DNA from: JBGPJM01 sp041485385
GTDB taxonomy: Bacteria; Planctomycetota; Phycisphaerae; Phycisphaerales; UBA1924
DNA: 14,920 nt
NCBI GenBank assembly: GCA_041485385.1
Contig: JBGPJM010000117.1
Location: 1 to 14,920, forward strand
Direction: 5' to 3'
A program made the translations under genes and the position numbers. Under the pieces are notes generated by a model, which was not told the origin of the DNA, searched no databases, and was given only the letters and a program-made list of their open reading frames with translations. Numbering within the stretch: the stretch's first letter is position 1; every line of letters starts with the position of its first letter. Positions 1 through 6,870 of the stretch are shown here, one piece after another.

Positions 1-176
1 CCCGCCGCCCCCCCCACGTCGCCATGCACCGTCACCGCCAGCGAGAAGTCCGCCGGCGGCTCATCCCCCTTCAGCGCCGCGGCCAACTCGGCCCGTTTCC
101 CTCCCGCGCACCCGCCCGCCATCAACGCGGCGTACCCCACCACCATCACAAGCACTCTCGCGGCAGCATCTCGCAT
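1..176 (-). CDS. N-terminal part of a putative lipoprotein (runs off the left edge)
   Basis: An open frame begins with ATG at 174-176 and reads without a stop to the edge of the window, giving about 58 residues. The product starts MRDAAARVLVMVVGYAALMAGGC, that is, a short basic N-terminus, a hydrophobic run and a cysteine near residue 23. This fits a type II (lipoprotein) signal peptide, although the AGGC lipobox is not ideal. The rest is charged and soluble in character. Nothing identifies the function. The gene is divergent from pheT, with a 139-bp gap between the start codons. A TACACT hexamer lies 8 nt upstream of the ATG. An AGGAG lies about 15 nt upstream, rather far for a ribosome-binding site. 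Confidence 0.5.
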   Translation of the reverse strand, partial: MRDAAARVLVMVVGYAALMAGGCAGGKRAELAAALKGDEPPADFSLAVTVHGDVGGAA

Positions 177-184
177 ACCTCGCC

Positions 185-190
185 AGTGTA
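185..190 (-). promoter_or_regulatory. Possible -10 box of the lipoprotein-like gene
   Basis: TACACT on the minus strand, separated from the ATG at 176 by 8 nt. If used, the transcript would have almost no leader. I see no convincing -35 box. It is listed because three plus-strand genes in the window have a TAnnnT hexamer at nearly the same distance from the start codon. Confidence 0.25.
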
Positions 191-220
191 ACTCCTCGCC
201 GCGACTCACGGCTCGAAGCC

Positions 221-283
221 CACGACTCAACTCTCAGCATTCACTCCCCACGACTCAGCACATAGCACCCAGCACTCGGCACT
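221..283 (+). repeat. Imperfect 7-bp-period array in the pheT upstream gap
   Basis: Nine consecutive heptamers can be laid out without a gap: CACGACT, CAACTCT, CAGCATT, CACTCCC, CACGACT, CAGCACA, TAGCACC, CAGCACT, CGGCACT. All but one begin with CA or CG. The string CCCACGACTCA occurs twice, 28 bp (four units) apart. The array fills most of the gap between the divergent starts at 176 and 316. Related 7-bp-period tracts with other unit sequences occur at 11399-11433 and 12961-13027. No function is known to me. Confidence 0.7.
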
Positions 284-301
284 TCCCCGCCCTCCCGCCC
301 C

Positions 302-307
302 TACCCT
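302..307 (+). promoter_or_regulatory. Possible -10 box of pheT
   Basis: TACCCT followed by 8 nt and then the pheT ATG at 316. The stretch between is pyrimidine only, so there is no Shine-Dalgarno site. This is compatible with a leaderless or nearly leaderless transcript. No -35 element is evident. Confidence 0.25.
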
Positions 308-315
308 TCCCCCCC

Positions 316-2559
316 ATGAAGATCTCCGTCCGATGGCTCAACGAGTACCTTGATCCCGCCAGCGTCACCGCCGAGGGCGCCGAGCAGGTGCTCACCAACG
401 CCGGATTCCCCATTGAGACGTCCGTGCAGCTCCCCAACGGCGACGTGATGCTCGACGTCGAGATCACCTCCAACCGCGGCGACGGCATCTCCCACATCGG
501 CCTGGCCCGCGAGATCGCCGCCGCGACAGGCCGCCGGCTCCGCCTCCCCAAGATCCCGCCGCTCTTCGGCACGCCGCCCGCGCCCGGTGCTGCACCCGTC
601 CCGGCGCCCGGCGAATCGATCCACGACGCCCTGAAACTCGAGAACCGCGTCCCCGATGTCTGCCCCCTCTTCACCGCGCGGGTCATCCGCAACGTGAAGG
701 TCGGTCCCAGCCCGCAGTGGATGGTCGATGCCCTCGAAGCCGTCGGTCAGCGCTCCATCAACAACATCGTCGACATCACCAACTACGTGCTCTTCGAGTT
801 CGGCCAGCCCCTGCACGTCTTCGACCTGGCCAAGCTGCGGTCCGGCCCTGGCGGAGGCAATGGGGGAGGGGGGGGCAAGCCGCAGGTCATTGTCCGCTAC
901 GCCAATGATGGCGAAAAGCTCACGCTCCTGGACGGGAAGACCGTCACGCTCAGGAAGGACGAGCTCGTCGTCGCCGACGCGGCTAGCGCCGTCTCGCTCG
1001 CCGGCATCATGGGCGGCGCGGGCTCGGAGGTGACGGGCACCACCACCGACGTGCTCCTCGAGGCCGCGACGTGGGACCCCGTGACGATCCGGCGCGCCTC
1101 CCGCCGCCTCCAGCTCCGCACCGATTCCTCCTACCGCTTCGAACGCATGGTCGACCCGCGCACGATCGATCTCGCCTCCCGGCGGGCCGCGGCCCTCATC
1201 GTCCAGCACGGCGCGGGCGCAGCGGCCCCCGGAACCAAAGCTAGCGGCCCACGTCTGCTCCATGGTGCTCTCTCCGAGGGCGCCCCGCCCGAGCCCGCCA
1301 CCCACATCTCCATGCGCGCCAAGCGCTGCCGCGACCTGCTCGGCCTCGGCCTCTCCACGTCCGACATGATGCGCGCCCTCCGCGGGCACGACATCCAGGT
1401 CACGCACGAGCAGGGCGGCGATCCGGCCGAGGCCCACGCCGACGGCGGCACGCTCGAGTGCATCATCCCCGCCTTCCGCCCCGACCTCACCCGCGAGATC
1501 GACCTCATCGAGGAGGTCGCCCGCACCCACGGCCTGGCTCGGCTGCCCATCCACGAGAAGATCGCCGTGCGCGTGGCCGCGCCGCAGGTCTCCGAGTTGG
1601 CCATGCGCGAGCTGGGGGCCCTCCTCACCGGCGTGGGGTTCTTCGAGACCGTGACGTTCAGCTTCATCTCCCCCAAGGCCGCCGAACCCTTCCTCTCGCC
1701 GGACCTCGAGACCGTCAGCCTCTGCGATGAGCGTCGCAAGGCCGACCCCGCCCTCCGTCCCAGCATCCTCCCAAGCCTGCTGGCCTGCCGCAGGGCCAAC
1801 CAGGACGGCGGCGTCACCAACCCCGGCGGCGTCCGCCTCTACGAGGTCGCTTCGATCTTCGCGCAGACCCCGCCCTCCGCCGGCGCCCGCGGCATCGGGC
1901 GCGGCCAGGAGATCGAGACCCGCGTCCTGTCGCTCCTGGCCGACGCACTCCCCGTCACGCCCGGCGGCAAGGCCTTCGACGCCAGGCAGGACACCGTCCG
2001 CCTCGTCCGCGGCGTCCTTGAGGCCGCGGCCCACGCGCTCGGCGGGGCCGATGCGAAGATCGAGGTCTCCCCCGCCGTGCTCCCGCTGTCGGGCTTCGAC
2101 CCGGCCGCCAGCGCCGAGCTACGCCTCGGCGGCCAGCGCCTGGGCGTCCTGGGGCTCATCAGCGCGAAGGTCCAGCAGTCCTACGACCTGCACACCCCCG
2201 TCGTCGCCGCCGAGGTGAACCTCGGCGCGCTGCTTGCGCTCTACCCGCCGCGATCGACGGCGCACGCTCTCCCGGCGTTCCCCGGGATCGAGCGCGACCT
2301 CTCCCTCATCGTGGGTGAGGAGGTCCCCTGGGCCTCGATCGAGGGTCTCATCGCCGGCGCCAAGCTCGAGCGGCTGGACGGATGGGAGTTTGTGACCGCT
2401 TACCGCGGACAGCAGGCCGGTCCCGGCCGGAAGTCCGTTACCGTTCGGCTGAAGTTCCGGGACCCCCTGCGCACCCTGCGCCACGAGGAAGTCGACCCGC
2501 AGGTTGGCGCTCTGGCGAAGCTCGCGGGCGACAAGCTGGGGGCGACGCTGCGAACGTAG
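316..2559 (+). CDS. pheT: Phenylalanine--tRNA ligase beta subunit, short form without the B2 OB-fold domain
   Basis: The 747-residue product is the beta chain of the cytoplasmic alpha2-beta2 enzyme that charges tRNA-Phe. It opens with the B1 motif MKISVRWLNEYL. The B3/B4 editing domain is clear (INNIVDITNYVLFEFGQPLH, then the SLAGIMGG and SSYRFER regions). A B5 segment ends in REIDLIEEVARTHGLARLP, followed by the catalytic-like module and a C-terminal FDX-ACB anticodon-binding domain from about residue 655 (PGIERDLSLIVG to the end). In E. coli about 110 residues of OB fold (B2, EMAP-like) separate the B1 start from the block equivalent to DVEITSNRGDGISHIG. Here that block comes at residue 47, so B2 is absent. 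A glycine-rich insert lies near residue 180. The partner pheS is not adjacent. ATG 316 is the only start that keeps the B1 motif. Confidence 0.95.
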   Translation: MKISVRWLNEYLDPASVTAEGAEQVLTNAGFPIETSVQLPNGDVMLDVEITSNRGDGISHIGLAREIAAATGRRLRLPKIPPLFGTPPAPGAAPVPAPGESIHDALKLENRVPDVCPLFTARVIRNVKVGPSPQWMVDALEAVGQRSINNIVDITNYVLFEFGQPLHVFDLAKLRSGPGGGNGGGGGKPQVIVRYANDGEKLTLLDGKTVTLRKDELVVADAASAVSLAGIMGGAGSEVTGTTTDVLLEAATWDPVTIRRASRRLQLRTDSSYRFERMVDPRTIDLASRRAAALIVQHGAGAAAPGTKASGPRLLHGALSEGAPPEPATHISMRAKRCRDLLGLGLSTSDMMRALRGHDIQVTHEQGGDPAEAHADGGTLECIIPAFRPDLTREIDLIEEVARTHGLARLPIHEKIAVRVAAPQVSELAMRELGALLTGVGFFETVTFSFISPKAAEPFLSPDLETVSLCDERRKADPALRPSILPSLLACRRANQDGGVTNPGGVRLYEVASIFAQTPPSAGARGIGRGQEIETRVLSLLADALPVTPGGKAFDARQDTVRLVRGVLEAAAHALGGADAKIEVSPAVLPLSGFDPAASAELRLGGQRLGVLGLISAKVQQSYDLHTPVVAAEVNLGALLALYPPRSTAHALPAFPGIERDLSLIVGEEVPWASIEGLIAGAKLERLDGWEFVTAYRGQQAGPGRKSVTVRLKFRDPLRTLRHEEVDPQVGALAKLAGDKLGATLRT

Positions 2560-2710
2560 GAAAGCTGGAAGGGCAACCGGGGATTGTCCGTGCGGTTCAC
2601 GCCCGGGTCGCAGAACTGCCTGCTCCGGCGCGGAGTATCATGGTGGCCGTTGGGGGGAAGAAGGGCGACCGGAGGGGGACGTCCGCGCGGGCGACCCCGC
2701 GCCGCCACAC

Positions 2711-2716
2711 AGGAGG
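2711..2716 (+). promoter_or_regulatory. Ribosome-binding site that sets the ilvE start
   Basis: A perfect AGGAGG lies 8 nt upstream of ATG 2725. It argues against the longer in-frame reading from GTG 2584, whose extra 47 residues are low-complexity Arg/Gly sequence. A TATCAT hexamer at 2636-2641 is a possible -10 box that would give a leader of roughly 75 nt, but no good -35 accompanies it. Confidence 0.7.
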
Positions 2717-2724
2717 CCAGTGGC

Positions 2725-3708
2725 ATGAGCAAGACCGCGACCAAAAAGGCGAAGTCCCCGTCCACCAAGACCCGCCCGGCCGCGAGGCCCGGCGTCAACG
2801 GCACGGCGGCGCACGCTCAGCAGCAGACCGACCTCCCCATCATCCACGTCAACGGCCAGATGCTCCCCAAGAGCAAGGCCATGATCAGCGTCTACGACCA
2901 CGGCCTGCTCTACGGCGACGGCGTCTTCGAGGGCATCCGCGTCTACCGCGGCAGGATCTTCAAGTGCGGCCAGCACATGGAGCGCCTCTGGAAGTCCGCC
3001 GAGGGGATCCGCCTCACCATCCCCGTCTCGCGCCCCGAGATGGTCCGGATCATGCGCGACTGCATCTCGGCGAACAAGATCAGCGACGGGTACATCCGCC
3101 TGGTCGTCACGCGCGGCTACGGCACGCTCGGGCTCGACCCCCGCAAGTGCCCGGTCGCCGGCGTCGTCTGCATCGCCGACGAGATCCACCTCTACCCACC
3201 CGAGCTCTACAACGCGGGGATGAAGGTCATCGTCGCCAAGCGCCCCAAGACGCCGATCCCGTGCCTGGACCCGCGCGTGAAGTCGCTCAACTACCTCAAC
3301 AACATCCTCGCCAAGGTCGAGGCCATCGAGGCCGGCTGCCACGAGGCGATCATGCTCAACGTCGACGGCTGGGTCACCGAGTGCACCGGCGACAACGTCT
3401 TCATCGTCAAGGGCGGGAAGCTCTTCACGCCACCCAGCGAGGCGGGCCTGCTCGAGGGCATCACGCGGCGCTTCGTCATGGACACCTTGGCCCCGGCCCT
3501 GAAGATCCCTTGCTCTGCCAGGAACATGAAGATCGAGGAGGTCCTCACCGCCGACGAGGTCTTCCTCACCGGCTCGGCCGCGGAGGTCATCGCCGTCAAC
3601 CAGATCGACGAGACCTGCATCGGCTCCGGCAAGGAAGGCCCGTTCACCAAGAAGCTCCGCGCCAAGTTCCGCGAGGTCGTGACGAGCAACAACGTTCCGG
3701 AGGATTGA
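2725..3708 (+). CDS. ilvE: Branched-chain amino acid aminotransferase (fold-type IV PLP enzyme)
   Basis: The 327-residue product transfers an amino group between glutamate and branched-chain 2-oxo acids, the last step of Val, Ile and Leu synthesis. Family blocks in order are YDHGLLYGDGVFEGIRVYRG, then VKSLNYLNN with the expected Schiff-base lysine at about residue 186, then TECTGDNVFIVKGGKLFTPP, then EVFLTGSAAEVIAVNQID, which binds PLP phosphate in this family. The first 36 or so residues (MSKTATKKAKSPSTK onward) are a Lys/Ala/Thr-rich extension not usual for the family. The gene follows pheT after 165 bp, has its own ribosome-binding site and is closed by a terminator, so it is probably a single-gene unit. 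D-amino-acid transaminase and aminodeoxychorismate lyase share the fold, but the length and blocks favour IlvE. Confidence 0.9.
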   Translation: MSKTATKKAKSPSTKTRPAARPGVNGTAAHAQQQTDLPIIHVNGQMLPKSKAMISVYDHGLLYGDGVFEGIRVYRGRIFKCGQHMERLWKSAEGIRLTIPVSRPEMVRIMRDCISANKISDGYIRLVVTRGYGTLGLDPRKCPVAGVVCIADEIHLYPPELYNAGMKVIVAKRPKTPIPCLDPRVKSLNYLNNILAKVEAIEAGCHEAIMLNVDGWVTECTGDNVFIVKGGKLFTPPSEAGLLEGITRRFVMDTLAPALKIPCSARNMKIEEVLTADEVFLTGSAAEVIAVNQIDETCIGSGKEGPFTKKLRAKFREVVTSNNVPED

Positions 3709-3744
3709 CCCGGCGATTCCTTCAGCTGCGAGTTCACACCACAG

Positions 3745-3770
3745 GCCCCCGCCAATCGACGGGGGCTTTT
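3745..3770 (+). terminator. Intrinsic terminator after ilvE
   Basis: A 7-bp stem, GCCCCCG (3745-3751) with CGGGGGC (3760-3766), closes an 8-nt loop and is followed directly by TTTTC. It starts 36 bp after the ilvE stop and separates ilvE from the next gene. Confidence 0.85.
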
Positions 3771-3779
3771 CACTTCGTG

Positions 3780-3817
3780 GGCTACCGGCCCGCGCAACAA
3801 GTGGCTGCCGGGTAGCC
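3780..3817 (+). promoter_or_regulatory. Inverted repeat just upstream of the DUF486 gene
   Basis: GGCTACCGGC (3780-3789) pairs with GCCGGGTAGCC (3807-3817) with one bulged G. The centre is about 17 nt. It ends 20 bp before the ATG at 3838 and just before the possible -10 box at 3826. It lacks a T run, so an operator or DNA-level element is more likely than a terminator. If transcription starts at the ATG, the hairpin would not be in that mRNA. Confidence 0.4.
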
Positions 3818-3825
3818 GATGCCGA

Positions 3826-3831
3826 TATTGT
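3826..3831 (+). promoter_or_regulatory. Possible -10 box of a leaderless DUF486 transcript
   Basis: TATTGT followed by exactly 6 nt and then the ATG at 3838. Counted from a standard -10 hexamer, the first transcribed base would be the A of the start codon. There is no Shine-Dalgarno site in the 6 nt. ispD has the same arrangement. Confidence 0.35.
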
Positions 3832-3837
3832 TCCGCC

Positions 3838-4260
3838 ATGACCCGCATCCTCGCCACCGTCCTTCTCCTCGTCGGCTCCAACCTCTTCATGACCGTCGCG
3901 TGGTACGGCCACCTCAGGTGGTTCCCGGGCAACAGTCGCTCGCTCCTGGCCCTCCTGGGCGTCGCCCTCATCGCCTGGTCCATCGCCCTCCCCGAGTACC
4001 TCCTCCAGGTCCCCGCCAACCGGCTGGGCCACCAAGGTCACGGTGGGGCCTTCACCACGCCCCAGCTCAAGATCATGCAGGAGGCCATCACCCTCCTTGT
4101 CTTCGCGGCCTTCAGCATCCTCGTCCTCAAGGACAAGTTCCGCCCCAACGACATCGCCGCATTCATCCTGATCTTCATCGCCTGCGCGGTTTCCATGTCC
4201 GGGCGGTCCGACAAGGCCCTGAACCCGCCGAAGGATGCGGCATGGAAGGCCACCCCGTGA
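3838..4260 (+). CDS. DUF486 (DMT-like) small integral membrane protein
   Basis: The 140-residue product has about four hydrophobic segments: residues 3-21, 34-53, near 80-97, and 104-124. It matches DUF486 proteins of the drug/metabolite transporter superfamily by the blocks NLFMTVAWYGHL, LPEYLLQVPANRLG and FTTPQLKIMQEAITLLVFAAFS. Members are single-copy small membrane proteins without an established substrate, so no transport role is claimed. The C-terminal tail (SGRSDKALNPPKDAAW) is polar. The stop overlaps the next gene, which suggests the two are translated together. Confidence 0.88.
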   Translation: MTRILATVLLLVGSNLFMTVAWYGHLRWFPGNSRSLLALLGVALIAWSIALPEYLLQVPANRLGHQGHGGAFTTPQLKIMQEAITLLVFAAFSILVLKDKFRPNDIAAFILIFIACAVSMSGRSDKALNPPKDAAWKATP

Positions 4261-4685
4261 ACTGCGCCCAGTGCGGCTACGACCTGACGGGCATCGGCGT
4301 CGGCCAGTCCCTCGCCCAGTGCCCCGAGTGCGGCGCCACCTTCGACCCCGAACGCCCCCTCCCCACCCGCGCCTGGCCGCCGGCCTGGCGGATGGGGCTG
4401 GTGCTCTGCGGCGGCCTGCTCTTCATCATCGCCTGCGACGCCCTCGGCTGGCTCGCCACCAGCGCCGGCTGGAAGGAGTTCGCCTCCGTCCTTTCCGAGT
4501 TCCTTTCGTTCGCCTGGGCGCCGGCATGGCTCGGCACCCCCATCCTCGGCGCCCACTTTCTCTCCGCACGCCACGCCCATCCCAGCGAACGATGGATGAC
4601 TCTGCTGGGCCTGTCGGTCGCGGGGATCGTCGTCAACACCGTCATCGGGTTCGCGTGGCTCCTCCTGCGGAAGCTCCTCGCCTGA
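4242..4685 (+). CDS. Zinc-ribbon membrane protein of planctomycete type
   Basis: The 147-residue product starts with a zinc ribbon, CAQCGYDLTG (Cys8, Cys11) and CPECG (Cys27, Cys30). Three hydrophobic stretches follow: residues ~50-70 (MGLVLCGGLLFIIACDALGW), a weaker one near 85-105, and one near the C-terminus (LLGLSVAGIVVNTVIGFAWLLL). Ribbons of this wording, next to membrane segments, recur in planctomycetes, but I know of no function. ATG 4242 has AAGGA six bases upstream and overlaps the DUF486 gene by 19 bp. GTG 4257 overlaps its stop as GTGA, also has a purine-rich GGAAGG upstream, and is an equally plausible start that loses only five residues. Confidence 0.75.
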   Translation: MEGHPVNCAQCGYDLTGIGVGQSLAQCPECGATFDPERPLPTRAWPPAWRMGLVLCGGLLFIIACDALGWLATSAGWKEFASVLSEFLSFAWAPAWLGTPILGAHFLSARHAHPSERWMTLLGLSVAGIVVNTVIGFAWLLLRKLLA

Positions 4686-4697
4686 CCGGTCGGCGGG

Positions 4698-4703
4698 TAT
4701 CCT
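4698..4703 (+). promoter_or_regulatory. Possible -10 box of a leaderless ispD transcript
   Basis: TATCCT followed by exactly 6 nt (CACCCC) and the ATG at 4710, preceded by GGG. There is no Shine-Dalgarno site. The geometry equals that at 3826-3838. No clear -35 box is visible. Confidence 0.35.
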
Positions 4704-4709
4704 CACCCC

Positions 4710-5531
4710 ATGAACCTCGCGGTGATCATCCCAGCCGCCGGCGCCAGCCGCCGGTACATCGATCTTCAGGACCCCGACTTCGTCGCACGGGGCGGCTCCA
4801 AGCTCGACGAGGACCTCGGCGGGCGACCGGTCCTCCAGCGCACGGTCGAGCTCTTCACCAAGCACCCCGACGTCACGTTCATCGTCGTCGCCGGCCCGGC
4901 CGACCCCGGCGCCATGTCCGCCTTCAAGCTGCGCCACGCCGACAAGCTCGGGCTCCTGGGCGTCAGGATCTGCGAGGGAGGCAAGGAGCACCGCTACCAG
5001 ACCGTGGCGAACGCCCTCAAGCTCATCCCCGAAAGCTGCACCCACGTCGCCGTCCACGACGCCGCCCGCCCCTGCACCTCCACCGAGCTCATCGAGAACA
5101 TCCTCCGCGCCGCCGAGCGCCACCCCGCCGTCATCCCCGCCGTCGACGTCCCCGACACGCTCAAGCGCGTGAAGCCCGAGGCCGTCGTCGACGAAGCCCC
5201 CGACCCGCTCGCGGCCATCCTCGGTCCCGACACCGGCGGCCCCAAGAAGAGCGCCAACCGCCTCGTCGAGAAGACCCTGGACCGCGCCCACGTCGTGGCC
5301 GTGCAGACCCCGCAGGTGTTCCGGCTCGACCTCCTCAGGCGCGCGTACGCCCAGGCCGACCTCACCAGCACCGACGACGCCCAGCTCGTCGAGCGCCTCG
5401 GCGAGCCGGTCCTCGTCGTCCCCGGCGAGCCGACCAACATCAAGATCACGCGCCCCTCCGACCTCCGCATGGCCCGGGCGGTCCTGGGCGTGCGCGGGCC
5501 GGACTCGCGCCCCACGCACATGAAGTTCTAG
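4710..5531 (+). CDS. ispD: 2-C-methyl-D-erythritol 4-phosphate cytidylyltransferase
   Basis: IspD joins CTP and MEP to give CDP-ME, the third step of the cytoplasmic MEP isoprenoid pathway. The 273-residue product has the nucleotide-binding start IIPAAGASRR (residues ~6-15), HDAARP (116-121), PAVDVPDTLKRV, QTPQVF (199-204), TDDAQLVE (DD at 222-223) and the closing NIKIT (~243-247). It is longer than the usual ~230. The extra length is a loop after ASRR (residues 16-30) and an insert near residues 150-190 between PDTLK and the EKTLDR strand. IspF, often fused or adjacent to IspD, is not seen here. The stop is 12 bp before the methyltransferase start, so the two genes are probably cotranscribed. 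Confidence 0.92.
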   Translation: MNLAVIIPAAGASRRYIDLQDPDFVARGGSKLDEDLGGRPVLQRTVELFTKHPDVTFIVVAGPADPGAMSAFKLRHADKLGLLGVRICEGGKEHRYQTVANALKLIPESCTHVAVHDAARPCTSTELIENILRAAERHPAVIPAVDVPDTLKRVKPEAVVDEAPDPLAAILGPDTGGPKKSANRLVEKTLDRAHVVAVQTPQVFRLDLLRRAYAQADLTSTDDAQLVERLGEPVLVVPGEPTNIKITRPSDLRMARAVLGVRGPDSRPTHMKF

Positions 5532-5543
5532 CTCCTGCTCACC

Positions 5544-6665
5544 GTGATCAAGTACCTCGGCTCAAAGCGTCTGCTCCTGGATCGCATCGTCGCGGCGATC
5601 GGATCGCTCGGCGGCGTCAGGACCGTCCTCGATCCATTCTCCGGCACCGCGCGCGTCGGGCACGCCCTCAAGCGCGCCGGCTACCGCGTCATCGCCAGTG
5701 ATCACAACGCCTACGCCCACACGCTCGCCTGCTGCTACGTCCAGGCCGACGCCGAGCGGGTCCTGGCTCCCGCCACGACGCTCATCGACGAGCTCAACCA
5801 TCTCGCCCGCTCCGCCGCGGGCCCCGCGCACACCCCCGGGTATTTCACCCGCACCTTCTGCGAGGAAGCCCGCTACTTCCACCCGAAGAACGGCCAGCGC
5901 ATCGAGCGCCTGCGCGAGGCGATCGCCAGGAAGTCCCTCGACCCCGACATCGAGGCCGTCCTGCTCGTCTCGCTCATGGAGGCCGCCGACCGCGTCGACT
6001 CGACTACCGGCGTGCAGATGGCCTACCTCAAGCAGTGGGCCGCGCGCGCCCACAATGACCTTCAGCTCCGCGTCCCGGACCTTCTCCCGCAACCCGCTGC
6101 GGGCCCCTGCGAGGCGCACGGCCTGGACGCCCTCGAGGCCGCGAGCAGATTCGAGGCCGACGCCGCGTACCTCGATCCTCCCTACAACCAGCACTCGTAC
6201 CTGGGGAACTACCACGTGTGGGAGACGCTCGTTCGCTGGGACGAGCCGGAGCCCTACGGCACCGCCCGCAAGCGGGCCGACTGCCGCACGCGCCAGAGCG
6301 CGTTCAACTCCCGGCGCACCTGCCGCGCCACCCTTGAGGAACTCATCCGCACCGTCCGTGCGCCCAACCTGGTGGTCTCCTGCAACGACGAGGGGTTCGT
6401 CACGCGCGACGGCCTGGAAGCGACCCTCGCCCTGCGCGGGGACGTCCACGTCGTCGAGATCGACTACAAGCGGTACGTGGGTGCGCAGATCGGCATCTAC
6501 AACCCCGCCGGCGAGAAGGTCGGCAAGGTCGGGCGCCTCCGCAACCGCGAGTTCATCTTCATCGCGAGCAACCGGCCCGCCCCCCCCGCCCCCCCCGTCC
6601 CCACCGTCCCCACCGTCATCGGCCCCGTCCTGGGCGGCCTGACCGGGCAGCCCGTCGGCGTGTGA
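5544..6665 (+). CDS. D12-class adenine-N6 DNA methyltransferase, apparently solitary
   Basis: The 373-residue product begins at GTG 5544 with the family's typical IKYLGSKR N-terminus, which fixes the start. Motif I for S-adenosylmethionine is DPFSGTARVG (from residue 30) and the catalytic motif IV is DPPY (211-214) in YLDPPYNQHSYLGNYH. The region between holds the target-recognition part, for which no specificity can be read. The last 35 or so residues are a proline/valine-rich tail (APPAPPVPTVPTV), probably disordered. The gene follows ispD by 12 bp, and no restriction endonuclease or specificity subunit lies within the window. It could be an orphan methylase for regulation or defence, or one half of a system encoded elsewhere. 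Confidence 0.88.
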   Translation: MIKYLGSKRLLLDRIVAAIGSLGGVRTVLDPFSGTARVGHALKRAGYRVIASDHNAYAHTLACCYVQADAERVLAPATTLIDELNHLARSAAGPAHTPGYFTRTFCEEARYFHPKNGQRIERLREAIARKSLDPDIEAVLLVSLMEAADRVDSTTGVQMAYLKQWAARAHNDLQLRVPDLLPQPAAGPCEAHGLDALEAASRFEADAAYLDPPYNQHSYLGNYHVWETLVRWDEPEPYGTARKRADCRTRQSAFNSRRTCRATLEELIRTVRAPNLVVSCNDEGFVTRDGLEATLALRGDVHVVEIDYKRYVGAQIGIYNPAGEKVGKVGRLRNREFIFIASNRPAPPAPPVPTVPTVIGPVLGGLTGQPVGV

Positions 6666-6729
6666 GACGCCCGCGCGCCCGCTTCGGCCGGCGGAGCCCG
6701 GCGTGTTATCGCCACCACGGGTCGGGGGA

Positions 6730-6744
6730 GATGGGCAAGCCGGT
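6730..6744 (+). repeat. Left copy of a 15-bp exact direct repeat (right copy at 14903-14917)
   Basis: GATGGGCAAGCCGGT is present here and again at 14903-14917. The two copies bracket the PilZ-REC gene and the whole capsid cluster. An exact 15-mer shared within 15 kb of GC-rich sequence is uncommon but can arise by chance. No integrase or tRNA gene is nearby. The rest of the 205-bp gap (6666-6870) shows no gene that I can support. Confidence 0.35.
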
Positions 6745-6870
6745 TCGGTCGTCCGGGGCGGGCACGCGCGGCCAGCGCCGGCCGAGTGGCCCGCTCACGT
6801 ACGAGCCGGCCGAAAACACCCGATCATCCCGGCGACGCCCCGCACGGGCCCGGGGAGATCCGCCGGCACC

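Noticed and set aside
301..2034. Long minus-strand open frame (577 codons) opposite pheT, and similar long frames opposite ilvE, ispD and the capsid gene
   Set aside because: High GC content depletes stop codons in shadow frames. The products are low-complexity Gly/Ala/Arg/Asp-rich and the opposite strand encodes recognisable proteins throughout.
2584..2724. N-terminal extension of IlvE from GTG 2584
   Set aside because: The added residues are Arg/Gly/Pro filler, and a perfect AGGAGG stands before ATG 2725.
6703..6870. Longer PilZ-REC protein starting at 6703
   Set aside because: The added 56 residues have no domain character and no ribosome-binding site supports the early start. ATG 6871 keeps all domains.
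6700..6870. Cyclic-di-GMP riboswitch upstream of the PilZ gene (GGGCAAgCC)
   Set aside because: The other conserved parts of the GEMM fold are not found.
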